DNA of 61,368 bases from Actinokineospora terrae (GCF_900111175.1 NZ_FOGI01000019.1:13003-74370), one strand, 5' to 3'; shown: positions 24,301 to 33,227, numbered from the stretch's first letter. Translations and numbers: made by a program. Notes: generated by a model from the letters alone, not told the origin.

Positions 24301-24873
24301 GTGCCGTCCGATGTCGACGTCGAACCGGGGACGCTGCTGGTAGCGGCGCCCAGCCTGCTCGACAGCAACTTCCGCCGCACGGTGGTCTACGTGATCGATC
24401 ACCGCGGCGAGGGGACGTTGGGCGTTGTCCTCAACCGACCGAGTGAAGTCCCGGTCGACGACGTCCTGCCGAACTGGGGCCCGCACGTCACCCAACCCGG
24501 TGCCGTTTTCGTCGGTGGTCCCGTGGAGCAGAAGACCGCGCTGTGCCTGGCCGCCATGCGCACGGGGGTGGCGGTCGACGGCGTCCGCGGGTTGATCGGC
24601 GTGCGCGGGCCCGTGGCGCTGGTCGACCTCGACGCCGACCCGGACGCCCTGGCTCCCAAGTTCCGCGGCCTGCGCGTCTTCGCCGGCTACTCCGGCTGGG
24701 ACGTCGGCCAACTGGCGGGCGAGATAGACCGGGGCGACTGGATAGTCGTCCCCGCCCTGCCCACCGACGTCGTCGCCCCCGCCGACCAGGACCTCTGGGG
24801 CCGGGTCCTGCGCCGCCAGGGCATGCCCCTGGCGCTGCTGGCCACCCACCCGGGTGACGTGCGGGAGAACTAG
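24301..24873 (+). CDS. YqgE/AlgH family protein (UPF0301)
   Basis: The 190-residue protein has the family features GTLLVAAPSLLDSNFRRTVVYVIDH, GTLGVVLNRPSE, VFVGGPV and FAGYSGWDVGQLAGEI. The biochemical function of YqgE/AlgH is not established. GTG 24301 follows no strong ribosome site. Its stop overlaps the stop of the convergent SdpI-type gene by 4 bp (ctag). Confidence 0.93.
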   Translation: MPSDVDVEPGTLLVAAPSLLDSNFRRTVVYVIDHRGEGTLGVVLNRPSEVPVDDVLPNWGPHVTQPGAVFVGGPVEQKTALCLAAMRTGVAVDGVRGLIGVRGPVALVDLDADPDALAPKFRGLRVFAGYSGWDVGQLAGEIDRGDWIVVPALPTDVVAPADQDLWGRVLRRQGMPLALLATHPGDVREN

Positions 24874-25277
24874 GAGCGGGTGAGCACGTCGCAGGTGCCG
24901 CACTGGCAGCCCGCGCAGCCTGCCGGGAGGGCGGGCTTCGGCTCGGGGACGGCCTCGGCGGCGCGGTTGCCCAGCACGCCCGCGGCGAGGGTGATCACGA
25001 CCAGGCCGATGACGGCGATGACCGAGATCGTCAGGACCGCGGCGGTGCTGGTCAGGGCGAAGGCCGCCGCGGCACCGACGACACCGACCAGGCCCGCGAC
25101 CAGGGTGGGCAGGCCCGCGACCTTGTTCGCCGTGCGGAAGGCCTCGGGGCTGCGCAGGGCCGCCGGGGTGCGGACGCCGCCGAAGCGGTTGCGCGGGAGG
25201 CGTTCGGTGAGGCCGAGTACGCCGATGACGAGGAGCGGGAGGCCGGCCACCAGGGGCGCGATCGGCACGAGGTTCAC
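24870..25277 (-). CDS. SdpI-family-like membrane protein with a cysteine-rich tail
   Basis: The 135-residue protein has three to four hydrophobic helices and the SdpI/DUF-type segment RLPRNRFGGVRTPAALRSPEAFRTANKVAG, which is the family signature (NxxxGxRTPxT...W/F..aN). The last 16 residues carry four cysteines in CAGCQCGTC, a metal-binding-like motif not expected in SdpI. GTG 25277 has no ribosome site but taccat lies six bases upstream, suggesting a leaderless mRNA. Function is unknown; SdpI itself is an immunity protein. Confidence 0.75.
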   Translation of the reverse strand: MNLVPIAPLVAGLPLLVIGVLGLTERLPRNRFGGVRTPAALRSPEAFRTANKVAGLPTLVAGLVGVVGAAAAFALTSTAAVLTISVIAVIGLVVITLAAGVLGNRAAEAVPEPKPALPAGCAGCQCGTCDVLTRS

Positions 25278-25343
25278 GTCCAGATGGTAAGAGGTCGTCG
25301 CCAGGCCACTCGGCGGACACCCTGGTGCGGTGTGCTTCCCGTC

Positions 25344-26471
25344 ATGTCGAACGCCGCCAGAGTCGCCAGAGCAGCAGCAGTCGCCGTCGTCGCGGTCGGG
25401 GTGTTCGCCGCCCCCGCGGCCGCCCACCCGCAGCACAAGGTCCGCCTGATCGGTGAGCGGACGGTCCCCAACGCGCTGGTCTTCCAGGGCACCACCGTCG
25501 GTGGCCTCTCCGGCATCGACCGCGACCCGCGCACCGGCGGGTACGTCCTGATCAGCGACGACCGGTCCGACCGGCAGCCCGCCCGGTTCTACACCGCCCG
25601 CATCGACGTCACCGCCACCGGTGTCGGCCCGGTCGAGCTGACCGGCACCCACGCGCTGCTGCGCCCGGACGGCAAGACCTACCCGCCGCTGTCCACCGGC
25701 GACGGCACCACCGTGGACCCAGAGGACATCCGGGTCGACCCGTGGACCGGCGACTACACCTGGAGCCAGGAGGGCGAGCGCCGCCCGAACCTGCTGATCG
25801 ACCCTTCGGTCCGCTCGGCCGAGCGCGACGGCTCGTTCGCCCGCGAGCTGCCGCTGCCCGCGAACCTGAAGATCACCGCCGACCGGGGGCCGCGCCAGAA
25901 CCTGGTCCTGGAGGGCCTGACCTACGCCGCCGCGGGCAGCCTGGTCGTCACCGCCGTCGAGGGCCCGCTGCTGCAGGACGGCCCCGAGGCCAACACCGAG
26001 CACGGGTCGCTGTCGCGGATCGTCGTGCAGACCCGCGCGGGTCGCCAGCTCGCGCAGTACGCGTACCCGCAGGAGCCGGTGTTCGCCAAGCCGAACCCCT
26101 CGACCGGGTTCGCCTCCACCGGCGTCACCGCGATCCTGGCCGTCGACCCGATCGACCCGACCCGGTTCCTGGTCGTGGAGCGCTCGTTCGTGACCGGCGT
26201 GGGCAACAAGGTGCGGGTGTTCGAGGTCGACACCTCGGGCGCCACCAACGTGGCCAACCGCGACCTGGCCGACCCGGCCGGGGTGAAGCCGGTCCGCAAG
26301 CGGCTGCTGGTCGACCTGTCCGACCTCGGGCTCTCGACCGTGGACAACATCGAGGGGATCAGCTGGGGGCCGCGGCTGCGCACCGGTGAGCGGTCGCTGC
26401 TGCTGATCAGCGATGACAACTTCAGCGCCACCCAGGTGACCCAGGTCGTGGCGCTGGCCGTCCGGCTCTGA
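25344..26471 (+). CDS. Secreted esterase-like/phytase-like protein
   Basis: The 375-residue product has a signal peptide (ARVARAAAVAVVAVGVFA, cleavage after about residue 27, APAAAHP) and a beta-propeller-like body typical of the 'esterase-like activity of phytase' family (GLSGIDRDPRTGGYVLISDD, DPEDIRVDPWTGDYTWSQEG, DNIEGISWGP). It is probably secreted; the substrate is unknown. The ATG is the first codon giving a normal signal peptide. It ends 3 bp from the convergent TetR gene. Confidence 0.83.
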   Translation: MSNAARVARAAAVAVVAVGVFAAPAAAHPQHKVRLIGERTVPNALVFQGTTVGGLSGIDRDPRTGGYVLISDDRSDRQPARFYTARIDVTATGVGPVELTGTHALLRPDGKTYPPLSTGDGTTVDPEDIRVDPWTGDYTWSQEGERRPNLLIDPSVRSAERDGSFARELPLPANLKITADRGPRQNLVLEGLTYAAAGSLVVTAVEGPLLQDGPEANTEHGSLSRIVVQTRAGRQLAQYAYPQEPVFAKPNPSTGFASTGVTAILAVDPIDPTRFLVVERSFVTGVGNKVRVFEVDTSGATNVANRDLADPAGVKPVRKRLLVDLSDLGLSTVDNIEGISWGPRLRTGERSLLLISDDNFSATQVTQVVALAVRL

Positions 26472-26474
26472 GGT

Positions 26475-27206
26475 CTAGAGCCCCACGTCGCGCACGAGGT
26501 CGGTCAGCATGGACTCGAACAGGGGCTCCGCGTCCGACACCGGGAACGGGAACTGGCCGAACACCTCCAGCGCGACCTGGCCGTAGAGCCGCACCCAGAA
26601 CTGCAGCATGACGTAGGCGGTGCCGACCCCGAGCTGGTCGGCACCCAGGTCGACGCCGGACTCGGTGATGGTGAGCAGCAGCTCGTCGCGGAAGTGGGTC
26701 AGGTCGGCGACGAGGACCTCCGGCACGTCGTGGTCGGGCCGGGTGATGGGCAGGCCGTTGGCCAGCACCCGGCCTGCCACGGTCAGGAAGATCCGGCCGA
26801 ACGAGTCCCTGACCTGCTCCTGCGCGCTGACCGGGCAGTGCACGCCCGGCGGCGACGGCGAGGCGAACACCAGGGTGAACTCCTGCGGGTGGGCCAGCGC
26901 CCAGCGGCGGAAGCCGCGGCAGACGGTGAGGACCTGGCCGACGTGGTCGGTCTCGGCCAGCGCGGACAGGCCGCCTGCCAGCTCGGCGGCGAGGTCGGCG
27001 CACACGTCGGCGCGCAGGTGCTCGATGAGGTCCTCGCGGGAGCTGTAGTACCGGTAGAGCGCGGGGGCGGTGATGCCGAGTTCCCTGGCGATGGCGCGCA
27101 AAGTGACCGCGGCGGGGCCGTCGTCGACGAGGAGCGACCGCGCCTGCTGGCGGATCTCCCGATCGGTGGCCGCCCGATCGCGCTCGCGGCGTGTGGCCTG
27201 CGTCAT
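26475..27206 (-). CDS. TetR-family regulator of the adjacent MMPL transporter
   Basis: The 243-residue protein has an N-terminal TetR HTH (VTLRAIARELGITAPALYRYYSSREDLIEHL) and a C-terminal ligand domain of the TetR_C/WHG type (about 90-230). It diverges from the MMPL gene across 135 bp that contain two 15-bp repeats suited to a dimeric repressor. Control of its own gene and of the exporter is inferred from this layout. Confidence 0.9.
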   Translation of the reverse strand: MTQATRRERDRAATDREIRQQARSLLVDDGPAAVTLRAIARELGITAPALYRYYSSREDLIEHLRADVCADLAAELAGGLSALAETDHVGQVLTVCRGFRRWALAHPQEFTLVFASPSPPGVHCPVSAQEQVRDSFGRIFLTVAGRVLANGLPITRPDHDVPEVLVADLTHFRDELLLTITESGVDLGADQLGVGTAYVMLQFWVRLYGQVALEVFGQFPFPVSDAEPLFESMLTDLVRDVGL

Positions 27207-27225
27207 GTGCCTACCCCGTGCTCTT

Positions 27226-27278
27226 GTGAACGCCGTTAACTACACCGTAGTGTCCACGAACGAGTGAACGGTGTTAAC
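27226..27278. promoter_or_regulatory. Putative TetR operator pair
   Basis: gtgaacgccgttaac (27226-27240) and gtgaacggtgttaac (27264-27278) are near-identical, each partly palindromic (aac...gtt), and spaced 38 bp start to start. They lie between the divergent TetR and MMPL genes. Confidence 0.7.
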
Positions 27279-27341
27279 CGGCCTCCCGGTGGTCGCTGGA
27301 CCGCCGGTGCGTTGATCCGGCGATAGCGGAGGAAGCACCCA

Positions 27342-29474
27342 ATGTTCGCATCATGGGGATCGGTGATCCACCGTAGGCGCTGGGTCGTGCTGGTGACCAC
27401 CCTGGTCGTCACCCTCGGTGGCGGCCTGTGGGGACTGGGCGTCTTCGACAAGCTGACCCAGGGCGGCTACGAGGACCCGGCCAGCGAGTCGTCGCAGGTC
27501 AACCAGATCATCGAGGACGAGCTGGGCCAGAAGCCCGCCGACGTCGTCGTCCTCTACCGCGCCCCGAACGTGGACGACCCGGCCGTGGCCGACAAGGTCA
27601 CCTCCGCGCTCGACGCGCTGCCGTCGTCCGCCGTGGCCGCCCGGGTCGACTACTGGTCGGCCAAGGTGCCCGCGCTCGCGAACGCGGACAAGACACTGGC
27701 GATGGCCACGATCACCCTGGCGGGCGACACCTTCGACGCCAGGCAGGACTCGTTCGCCGCGATCGAGGACGCGCTGCCGGTGTCCGGGGTGCAGACGCAG
27801 GTCGGCGGGAAGGTGCCGACCGAGCAGGCGATGACCGAGCGGTCCAACGCCGACCTCGCGGTCGCCGAGGCCATCTCGCTGCCGGTCACGCTGATCCTGC
27901 TGGTGCTGATCTTCGGCAGCCTGGTCGCCGCGTCGCTGCCGGTGCTCGTCGGCGCCATGGCCATCCTCGGCTCGCTCGGCGTGCTGCGGCTGCTGAGCCT
28001 GGGGCTGGAGGTCAACACGTTCGCGGTCAACGTCGCCACCCTGCTCGGGCTCGGCATGGCGATCGACTACGGCCTGTTCACCGTCGGCCGGTTCCGCGAG
28101 GAGCTCGCCGGGGGCCGCACCCCGGCCGAGGCGGTCCGGCGGACGGTCGCCACGGCCGGTCGGACCGTGGCGTTCTCCGCGACGCTGCTGGTGATCGCCC
28201 TCGCCGGGCTGCTGGTGTTCCCGATGGACTTCCTCAAGTCGATGGCCTACGGCGGCATGTCCGCGGTCGCCATCGCGGCGGTCGTCTCGCTGACCCTGCT
28301 GCCCGCGCTGCTGGGCATCCTCGGGCACCGGGTGGACAAGCTGTCGCTGCCCTGGCGCCGCGCCGACCGCACCGAACCGCGCTTCCTCGGCCGCGTCGCC
28401 GACGCCGTCATGCGCCGCCCGCTGCTGTTCGTCATCCCCATCGTCGCGGTCCTCGTACTGCTCGCCCTGCCCTTCGGCCACGCCCGCTTCGGCGGCGCCG
28501 ACGAACGCCAACTCCCCCCGGGCGACCCGCACCGCGCCACCGCCGAGGCCATCGCCGACAACTTCCCCGCCGCGGGCAACGACACCGCCAAGATCGTCCT
28601 GCGCTTCCCCGGCACCCCGGACGACGCCGCGATCGGCTCGTTCGTCACCGCCGCCAAGCAGGTCCCCGGCGTCGCCGACGTCGCCCCCAGCGGCGCCCGC
28701 GACAACGTCGTCCTGCTGACCGCGCCGCTGTCGGGCGAGTCGTCCTCGCCGGAGGCCCGCGCGGCCATCGACGGGCTGCGCGCCCTGCCGTCGTCGGCCC
28801 AGGTGCTGGTCGGTGGCTACCCGGCGCTGGTGGCGGACTCGGTGAGCGGCATCGTCGACCGGGTGCCGTGGATGGTCGGGATCCTGGTGCTGGCCACCCT
28901 GGTGCTGATGTTCCTGGCGTTCGGGTCGGTGCTGCTGCCGGTGAAGGCCGTGGTGATGAGCGCGCTGAGCCTGTCGGCCACCTTCGGCGTGCTGGTCTTC
29001 GTGTTCCAGGAGGGTCACGGCGCCGGGCTGCTCGACGTGACCCCGCAACCCGCCCAGGCCGGGATGATGGTCCTGATCGGCGCCGTCGTCTTCGGCCTCT
29101 CCACCGACTACGAGACCTTCCTGCTGGCCCGCATGGTCGAGGCCCGCCACTCCGGCCTGTCCACCCCGGACGCCATCAGGACCGGCCTGGTCCGCACCGG
29201 CCGCATGATCACCGCCGCCGCCCTGCTCCTCGGCGTCGTCACCGGCGCCTTCGGCATGTCCTCCCTGCAGAGCATGCGCTTCATCGGCCTCGGCATGATC
29301 GTCGCCCTCTTCCTCGACGCCACCATCGTCCGCATGCTCCTCGTCCCCGCCATCCTCCGCCTCTTCGGCGACGCCGCCTGGTGGGCCCCCGGCCCCCTGC
29401 GCCGCCTCCAGGAACGCGCAGGCCTCTCCGAGATCGAATCCCCCGAAGACGACCGCGAACTCGAACGCGTCTAG
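27342..29474 (+). CDS. MMPL/RND-type membrane transporter
   Basis: The 710-residue protein has the MMPL arrangement of two halves, each an extracytoplasmic domain followed by a bundle of helices. The first is marked by LLGLGMAIDYGLFTVGRFREEL and the second by IGAVVFGLSTDYETFLLARMVE, both carrying the D-Y proton-relay pair. GGAGGAAG lies upstream of the ATG. Relatives export lipids or drugs. The adjacent TetR suggests a ligand-induced exporter. The second half becomes strongly C-biased at the third codon position. Confidence 0.92.
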   Translation: MFASWGSVIHRRRWVVLVTTLVVTLGGGLWGLGVFDKLTQGGYEDPASESSQVNQIIEDELGQKPADVVVLYRAPNVDDPAVADKVTSALDALPSSAVAARVDYWSAKVPALANADKTLAMATITLAGDTFDARQDSFAAIEDALPVSGVQTQVGGKVPTEQAMTERSNADLAVAEAISLPVTLILLVLIFGSLVAASLPVLVGAMAILGSLGVLRLLSLGLEVNTFAVNVATLLGLGMAIDYGLFTVGRFREELAGGRTPAEAVRRTVATAGRTVAFSATLLVIALAGLLVFPMDFLKSMAYGGMSAVAIAAVVSLTLLPALLGILGHRVDKLSLPWRRADRTEPRFLGRVADAVMRRPLLFVIPIVAVLVLLALPFGHARFGGADERQLPPGDPHRATAEAIADNFPAAGNDTAKIVLRFPGTPDDAAIGSFVTAAKQVPGVADVAPSGARDNVVLLTAPLSGESSSPEARAAIDGLRALPSSAQVLVGGYPALVADSVSGIVDRVPWMVGILVLATLVLMFLAFGSVLLPVKAVVMSALSLSATFGVLVFVFQEGHGAGLLDVTPQPAQAGMMVLIGAVVFGLSTDYETFLLARMVEARHSGLSTPDAIRTGLVRTGRMITAAALLLGVVTGAFGMSSLQSMRFIGLGMIVALFLDATIVRMLLVPAILRLFGDAAWWAPGPLRRLQERAGLSEIESPEDDRELERV

Positions 29475-29485
29475 CAGGAACGCGG

Positions 29486-30715
29486 CTAGCTGTAGCGGGC
29501 CTCGGTGCCCCGGGAGGTGCCGGGATTCGCTGTGGCGGTGCGGAGGTCGGCGAGGAAGGTGTCGATCACGCGGTCGTGTTCTGGGGAGATCATCAGGTGC
29601 AGGGCGTCGGGGTGGTTCTGGCGGTCCAGGTGCCAGCCGAGGTCGTCGAGGCGGTCGCCGATGGGCATGATCTCGGGGGCGGTGAAGGCGATGACCGAGG
29701 CGACGGGGTTGCCGAGGGTGGTGAGGTCGAGGTCGGTGAGTTCTGCGCGGATCTTGGTGGCGGTGGCGAGGATCCGGTTGACCAGGCGGGTGTAGCCGTC
29801 GGTGCCGAGATAGCGCATGACGGACCACGCGGCGGCGATGGGGGCGGCGGGGCGGGCGCCTGCTAGGGCTAGGGAGCCATAGAGGCCGCCGGGCCAGTCT
29901 TGGTAGAGGAAGGCTTGGTACTGGAGGACGTGGTCGCCGTTGCGGTGCAAGAGGACTGACGCGCCCTTGGTGGCGTAGCCGTACTTGTGCATGTCGGCGG
30001 ACATGGTGGTGACGCCGGGGACGCGGAAGTCGAACGGGGGCGCGTCTTGCATGAACGGCAGTAGGAAGCCGCCCACGCACGCGTCGGTGTGGAACGGGAT
30101 GTCGCGTGCGGCAGCCAAAGCGGCCAGTTCGGGGATCGGGTCCACCACGCCGTGCGGGTAGTTAGGGGCTGAGCCCGCGACTAGAGCCGTGCGGTCGTCG
30201 ATGAGTTCCGCGGCCGCGTTGACGTCCGCGCGCAGGTCGTCGGCTAGCGGGATGTGGACCAGCTCTAGGCCGAAGTACTTGGCGCCCTTGGCGAAGGCCG
30301 GGTGCGCCGAGCGGGGTACGACCAGCGTCGGGTCGGTGACGCCGCGCTCGGCCTTCGCCCGGTCCCGCGCCACCCGGATCGCCTGCATGATCGACTCGGT
30401 GCCGCCCGAGGTCATCGAGCCGGACGCGCCCGCCGGGGCGCTGAGCAGGCCCGCGGTCATGGCGACGACCTCGCGCTCCATGTCCGCCAGGGACGGGAAG
30501 CGGAACGGGTTGAGCGCGTTCTCGTACAGGTAGAGGTTGTTGGCCTCCTTCAGCACCGCGTCGACGTCCTCGCCCGCCGGGTACACCAGGCTCCACGTGC
30601 GGCCGCCGCGCCAGTCGGCGTCGGCGGTCTTGCGGGTGCGCAGGTCGGCGAACAGCTCGGCGCGCGGCACGCCGCGGTCGGGCAGGGAGACGTCGGGCAG
30701 GTCCATGCCGCCCAT
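29486..30715 (-). CDS. PLP-dependent decarboxylase/lyase (group II, sphingosine-phosphate-lyase-like)
   Basis: The 409-residue protein is a fold-type I PLP enzyme of the group II decarboxylase family. GSMTSGGTESIMQAIRVARD binds the phosphate, FHTDACVGGF carries the Asp contacting the pyridine nitrogen, and SADMHKYGYATKGAS holds the Schiff-base lysine. The HKYGYA context is closer to sphingosine-1-phosphate lyase than to glutamate decarboxylase; the substrate is unknown. Start at 30715 or the ATG nine bases later cannot be separated. It diverges from a TetR gene by 43 bp. Confidence 0.85.
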   Translation of the reverse strand: MGGMDLPDVSLPDRGVPRAELFADLRTRKTADADWRGGRTWSLVYPAGEDVDAVLKEANNLYLYENALNPFRFPSLADMEREVVAMTAGLLSAPAGASGSMTSGGTESIMQAIRVARDRAKAERGVTDPTLVVPRSAHPAFAKGAKYFGLELVHIPLADDLRADVNAAAELIDDRTALVAGSAPNYPHGVVDPIPELAALAAARDIPFHTDACVGGFLLPFMQDAPPFDFRVPGVTTMSADMHKYGYATKGASVLLHRNGDHVLQYQAFLYQDWPGGLYGSLALAGARPAAPIAAAWSVMRYLGTDGYTRLVNRILATATKIRAELTDLDLTTLGNPVASVIAFTAPEIMPIGDRLDDLGWHLDRQNHPDALHLMISPEHDRVIDTFLADLRTATANPGTSRGTEARYS

Positions 30716-30731
30716 CTTCGCCGAACCCCGA

Positions 30732-30758
30732 TTTACTCGGCCGTGTTATTCTTTACTC
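30732..30758. promoter_or_regulatory. Direct TTTACTC repeats between divergent lyase and TetR genes
   Basis: TTTACTC occurs at 30732-30738 and 30752-30758, 20 bp apart (two helical turns), within the only 43 bp separating the two genes; the second copy abuts the TetR ATG. The AT-rich island in very GC-rich DNA suggests shared promoter/operator DNA. Confidence 0.55.
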
Positions 30759-31304
30759 ATGCAGGTAACAGTGACCGAGGCGGCGCGCCGCAAGCAGATC
30801 ACCGAGGCGGCGACCGAGGTCATCGCCGCGGCGGGGTACCAGCGGGCCTCGTACGCCCGGATCGTCGAGCACGCCGGGCTCAGCAGCACGCGGCTCATCT
30901 CGTACCACTTCCGGGACAAGAACGACCTGATGATGGCCGTCCTGATCGCCGCGATCGGCACCGTCGACGAGCGGATGACCGCCCGGCTTGACGGCGTCAC
31001 CGACCGGGTCGGGATGCTGCGCGGCTACATCGAGGCCCAGGTCGACCTGCTGCGCACGCACCCCGCCCAGGTCAAGGTCATCCGGGAGATCGCGCAGAAC
31101 CTGCCCGACCTCGCGCCCGTGCTGGCGGACTTCCGCGTCGGCAGGCTCGCCCGGCAGTTGACGCAAGGCCAGCGGGAGGGCGTCTTCGCCGAGTTCGACG
31201 TCCGGGTCATGGCCAGGACCATCGCCAGCGGTATCGATGGGGCCGATTCGGAGGACTACGGCCGGGAGTTGGCTGACCTGTTCATCCGCGCCTGCGTGGG
31301 ATAA
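30759..31304 (+). CDS. TetR-family transcriptional regulator
   Basis: The 181-residue protein has a TetR HTH (RKQITEAATEVIAAAGYQRASYARIVEHAGLS) and a C-terminal domain of the TetR_C_6 style. Its likely target is the divergent PLP lyase gene. The ATG abuts a repeat and has no ribosome site, consistent with a leaderless transcript. Its 3' end overlaps the convergent ribokinase gene by 49 bp. Confidence 0.88.
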   Translation: MQVTVTEAARRKQITEAATEVIAAAGYQRASYARIVEHAGLSSTRLISYHFRDKNDLMMAVLIAAIGTVDERMTARLDGVTDRVGMLRGYIEAQVDLLRTHPAQVKVIREIAQNLPDLAPVLADFRVGRLARQLTQGQREGVFAEFDVRVMARTIASGIDGADSEDYGRELADLFIRACVG

Positions 31305-32125
31305 GAGGGCTGCGCGCCAGGCAGGGTTACCGACAACGACGCGACCTTCACCGCCATCCGCACCGCGTCCACCAGGCGTTCCCCGTTCGCTAGGCCTACC
31401 GCCAGTGCGCCGGTGAACGCGTCGCCCGCGCCGGTTGTGTCGACGACGTCGACCTTGGGTGCGGGCACGGTAGTGATGCCTTCGGCGGTGACGACATCCG
31501 CGCCAAGCGCACCTCGCGTGACCACGGCAGAACGGACCCCTAGCGCCAAGAGGTTCCCCAATCCGGCGGCCTCGTGCTCGTTGACCACCAACGGATCCAG
31601 CACAGCGAAGACGTCCGGCGACAACACAGCCACCGGCGACAGGTTCACCACCGCTCTTATCCCCGCCCGCTCCGCCGCCAAGACAGCGTGCTCCACCACC
31701 GGTACCGGCACCTCAAGCGAGGCGACGACCACCCGCGCCCCGTCCAGCCGCACGTCCTCCGGCAGCAGCGCGCCATTCGCCCCGGGCGACACGATGATCG
31801 AGTTCTCCCCGTCCGGCGTCACCGCGATGGCCGCGACCCCGGTCGGCCGCTCCACCCGCCGCACCGCGCTCACGTCGACCCCGGCCCCGGTCAGCGAGCC
31901 GAGCAGCAGGTCCCCGTACGCGTCCCGCCCGACCGCCCCGACGAAGCGAACCGCGGCCCCGAGCCGAGCCGCCGCGACGGCCGTGTTCGCGCCCTTCCCG
32001 CCCGGCACGACCCGGGTGTCACCCCCGAGCACCGTCTCCCCCGCCGCGGGCCGACGGGCCACCGCGACCACCAGATCCGCGTTCGCCGAGCCCACTACCA
32101 CAAGAGTGCCACCCACGGCATACAC
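31256..32125 (-). CDS. rbsK: Ribokinase (PfkB family)
   Basis: The 289-residue protein has PfkB signature 1 (GGKGANTAVAAARLGA) and signature 2 with the catalytic aspartate (DTTGAGDAFTGALAVGL). Opening residues VVVGSANADLVV fit ribokinase. It would phosphorylate ribose or a related sugar; no transporter is adjacent. Start GTG 32125 is uncertain; GTG 32116 is equally possible and lies seven bases after tagggt, a possible -10. The 3' end overlaps the TetR gene antisense by 49 bp. Confidence 0.85.
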   Translation of the reverse strand: MYAVGGTLVVVGSANADLVVAVARRPAAGETVLGGDTRVVPGGKGANTAVAAARLGAAVRFVGAVGRDAYGDLLLGSLTGAGVDVSAVRRVERPTGVAAIAVTPDGENSIIVSPGANGALLPEDVRLDGARVVVASLEVPVPVVEHAVLAAERAGIRAVVNLSPVAVLSPDVFAVLDPLVVNEHEAAGLGNLLALGVRSAVVTRGALGADVVTAEGITTVPAPKVDVVDTTGAGDAFTGALAVGLANGERLVDAVRMAVKVASLSVTLPGAQPSYPTQARMNRSANSRP

Positions 32126-32270
32126 CCTAGTCAGCGGCCATTGCCATTAGCGAACGTGCGCAAGTGTGAACGATCAGGTAGCCAAGCGGATCCGGAGTGC
32201 CACACTGTGCGTCAGTTGTGACGTACCCCATGAGCGGGGTGCGTAGGTCCCCGGTGAGAGCCGGGCGTGT

Positions 32271-32314
32271 CACCGGCGTCGGTCGCGTAGCCCCCCGAGC
32301 GACCGACGCCGGTG
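32271..32314 (-). terminator. Strong hairpin after the lysR gene
   Basis: A perfect 16-bp stem (caccggcgtcggtcgc / gcgaccgacgccggtg) with a 12-nt loop lies 20 bp beyond the lysR stop. It should end the tdh-kbl-lysR transcript before the ribokinase promoter region. Confidence 0.85.
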
Positions 32315-32333
32315 TCGCATCCAGACCGGCCCG

Positions 32334-33227
32334 CTAGATCGAGATCTCGGACAGCGCCTTGCGCACGACGAGCAGCAGCGGGTGCGTCTCGCGGCCGCGG
32401 CGGGTCGCGGTGACCACGCGGCGGTGGGGCGGGTCCGGGGTCACCGGGATGCCGCGGCAGCCGGAGATGGCGCGCAGCGCGGTGCGGGGGATCAGCGCCA
32501 CGCCGACGCCCGCCGCGACCAGGGCGGCCTGGGCGGTGAAGTCGTCGGACGTGTGGGTCACCCTGGGCGTGAACCCGGCGGCGGCGCAGGCGGCGAGCAG
32601 GACGTCGCGGCACGGGTTGCCGGGCAGCGGGACCACCCAGTCCTCGGCGGTCAGGTCCGCGATGGCCACCTCGGACCGGTCCAGCAGCGGGTGGCCGGGC
32701 GGCAGGACCGCGTCGAACGGCTCGGAGTACAGGACGTCCCACACGATGCGGTGCTCGGTCGGGGTGTGGCCGGTGTGCATGGTGATGGCGATGTCGATCT
32801 CGCCGTCGAGCAGCATCGGCAGGCTCTCCTGCCCCTCGGCGTCGCGCACCAGCACGGTCACCCCCGGCGCCGACCCCCGCAGCGCCGCGATCGCCGGTGC
32901 CACCACGTTGGTGATCGCCGACGCGAACGCCGCGATGGTCACCTGCCCCAGCTCACCGGCCCCGAACGCCGCCAGCCGCGCCTCCGCCCGGTCCAACTCG
33001 GCCAACACCGCGTCCGCGTGCTCGACCAACAACTCCCCCGCAGACGTCAACCACACCCGCCTGCCCTTGCGCTGCAGCAGCTCCTGCCCGACCTCAGACT
33101 CCAACGACGCCAACTGCTGCGACACCGCAGACGGGCTCAGGTACAAAGCCTGCGCAGCCGCCGTCACAGTGCCGTGGTCAGCAAGAGCCCGCAGAACCCG
33201 CAGCCGTCGAGGGTCGATCACCTGCAC
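32334..33227 (-). CDS. LysR-family transcriptional regulator
   Basis: The 297-residue protein has the LysR winged HTH (RLRVLRALADHGTVTAAAQALYLSPSAVSQQLASLE) and a substrate-binding domain. GTG 33227 is chosen because gagg precedes it by six bases. It lies 38 bp after kbl on the same strand, so it probably belongs to the tdh-kbl transcript, unlike the usual divergent LysR arrangement. Regulation of threonine catabolism is an inference from that. Confidence 0.88.
   Translation of the reverse strand: MQVIDPRRLRVLRALADHGTVTAAAQALYLSPSAVSQQLASLESEVGQELLQRKGRRVWLTSAGELLVEHADAVLAELDRAEARLAAFGAGELGQVTIAAFASAITNVVAPAIAALRGSAPGVTVLVRDAEGQESLPMLLDGEIDIAITMHTGHTPTEHRIVWDVLYSEPFDAVLPPGHPLLDRSEVAIADLTAEDWVVPLPGNPCRDVLLAACAAAGFTPRVTHTSDDFTAQAALVAAGVGVALIPRTALRAISGCRGIPVTPDPPHRRVVTATRRGRETHPLLLVVRKALSEISI

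Noticed and set aside
27351..30080. 909-codon minus-strand frame across the MMPL and lyase genes
   Set aside because: It spans two convergent real genes and has no recognisable domain; composition is Arg/Gly/His-rich as expected from a shadow.
32166..32246. 26-residue plus-strand ORF with a CVSC motif before a hairpin
   Set aside because: No ribosome site, low GC3 compared with neighbours, and the hairpin is better explained as the lysR terminator.
32221..32270. Riboswitch-like GGTGAGAGCCGGG hairpins
   Set aside because: It faces no downstream gene on that strand and lacks the conserved B12 box of cobalamin riboswitches.
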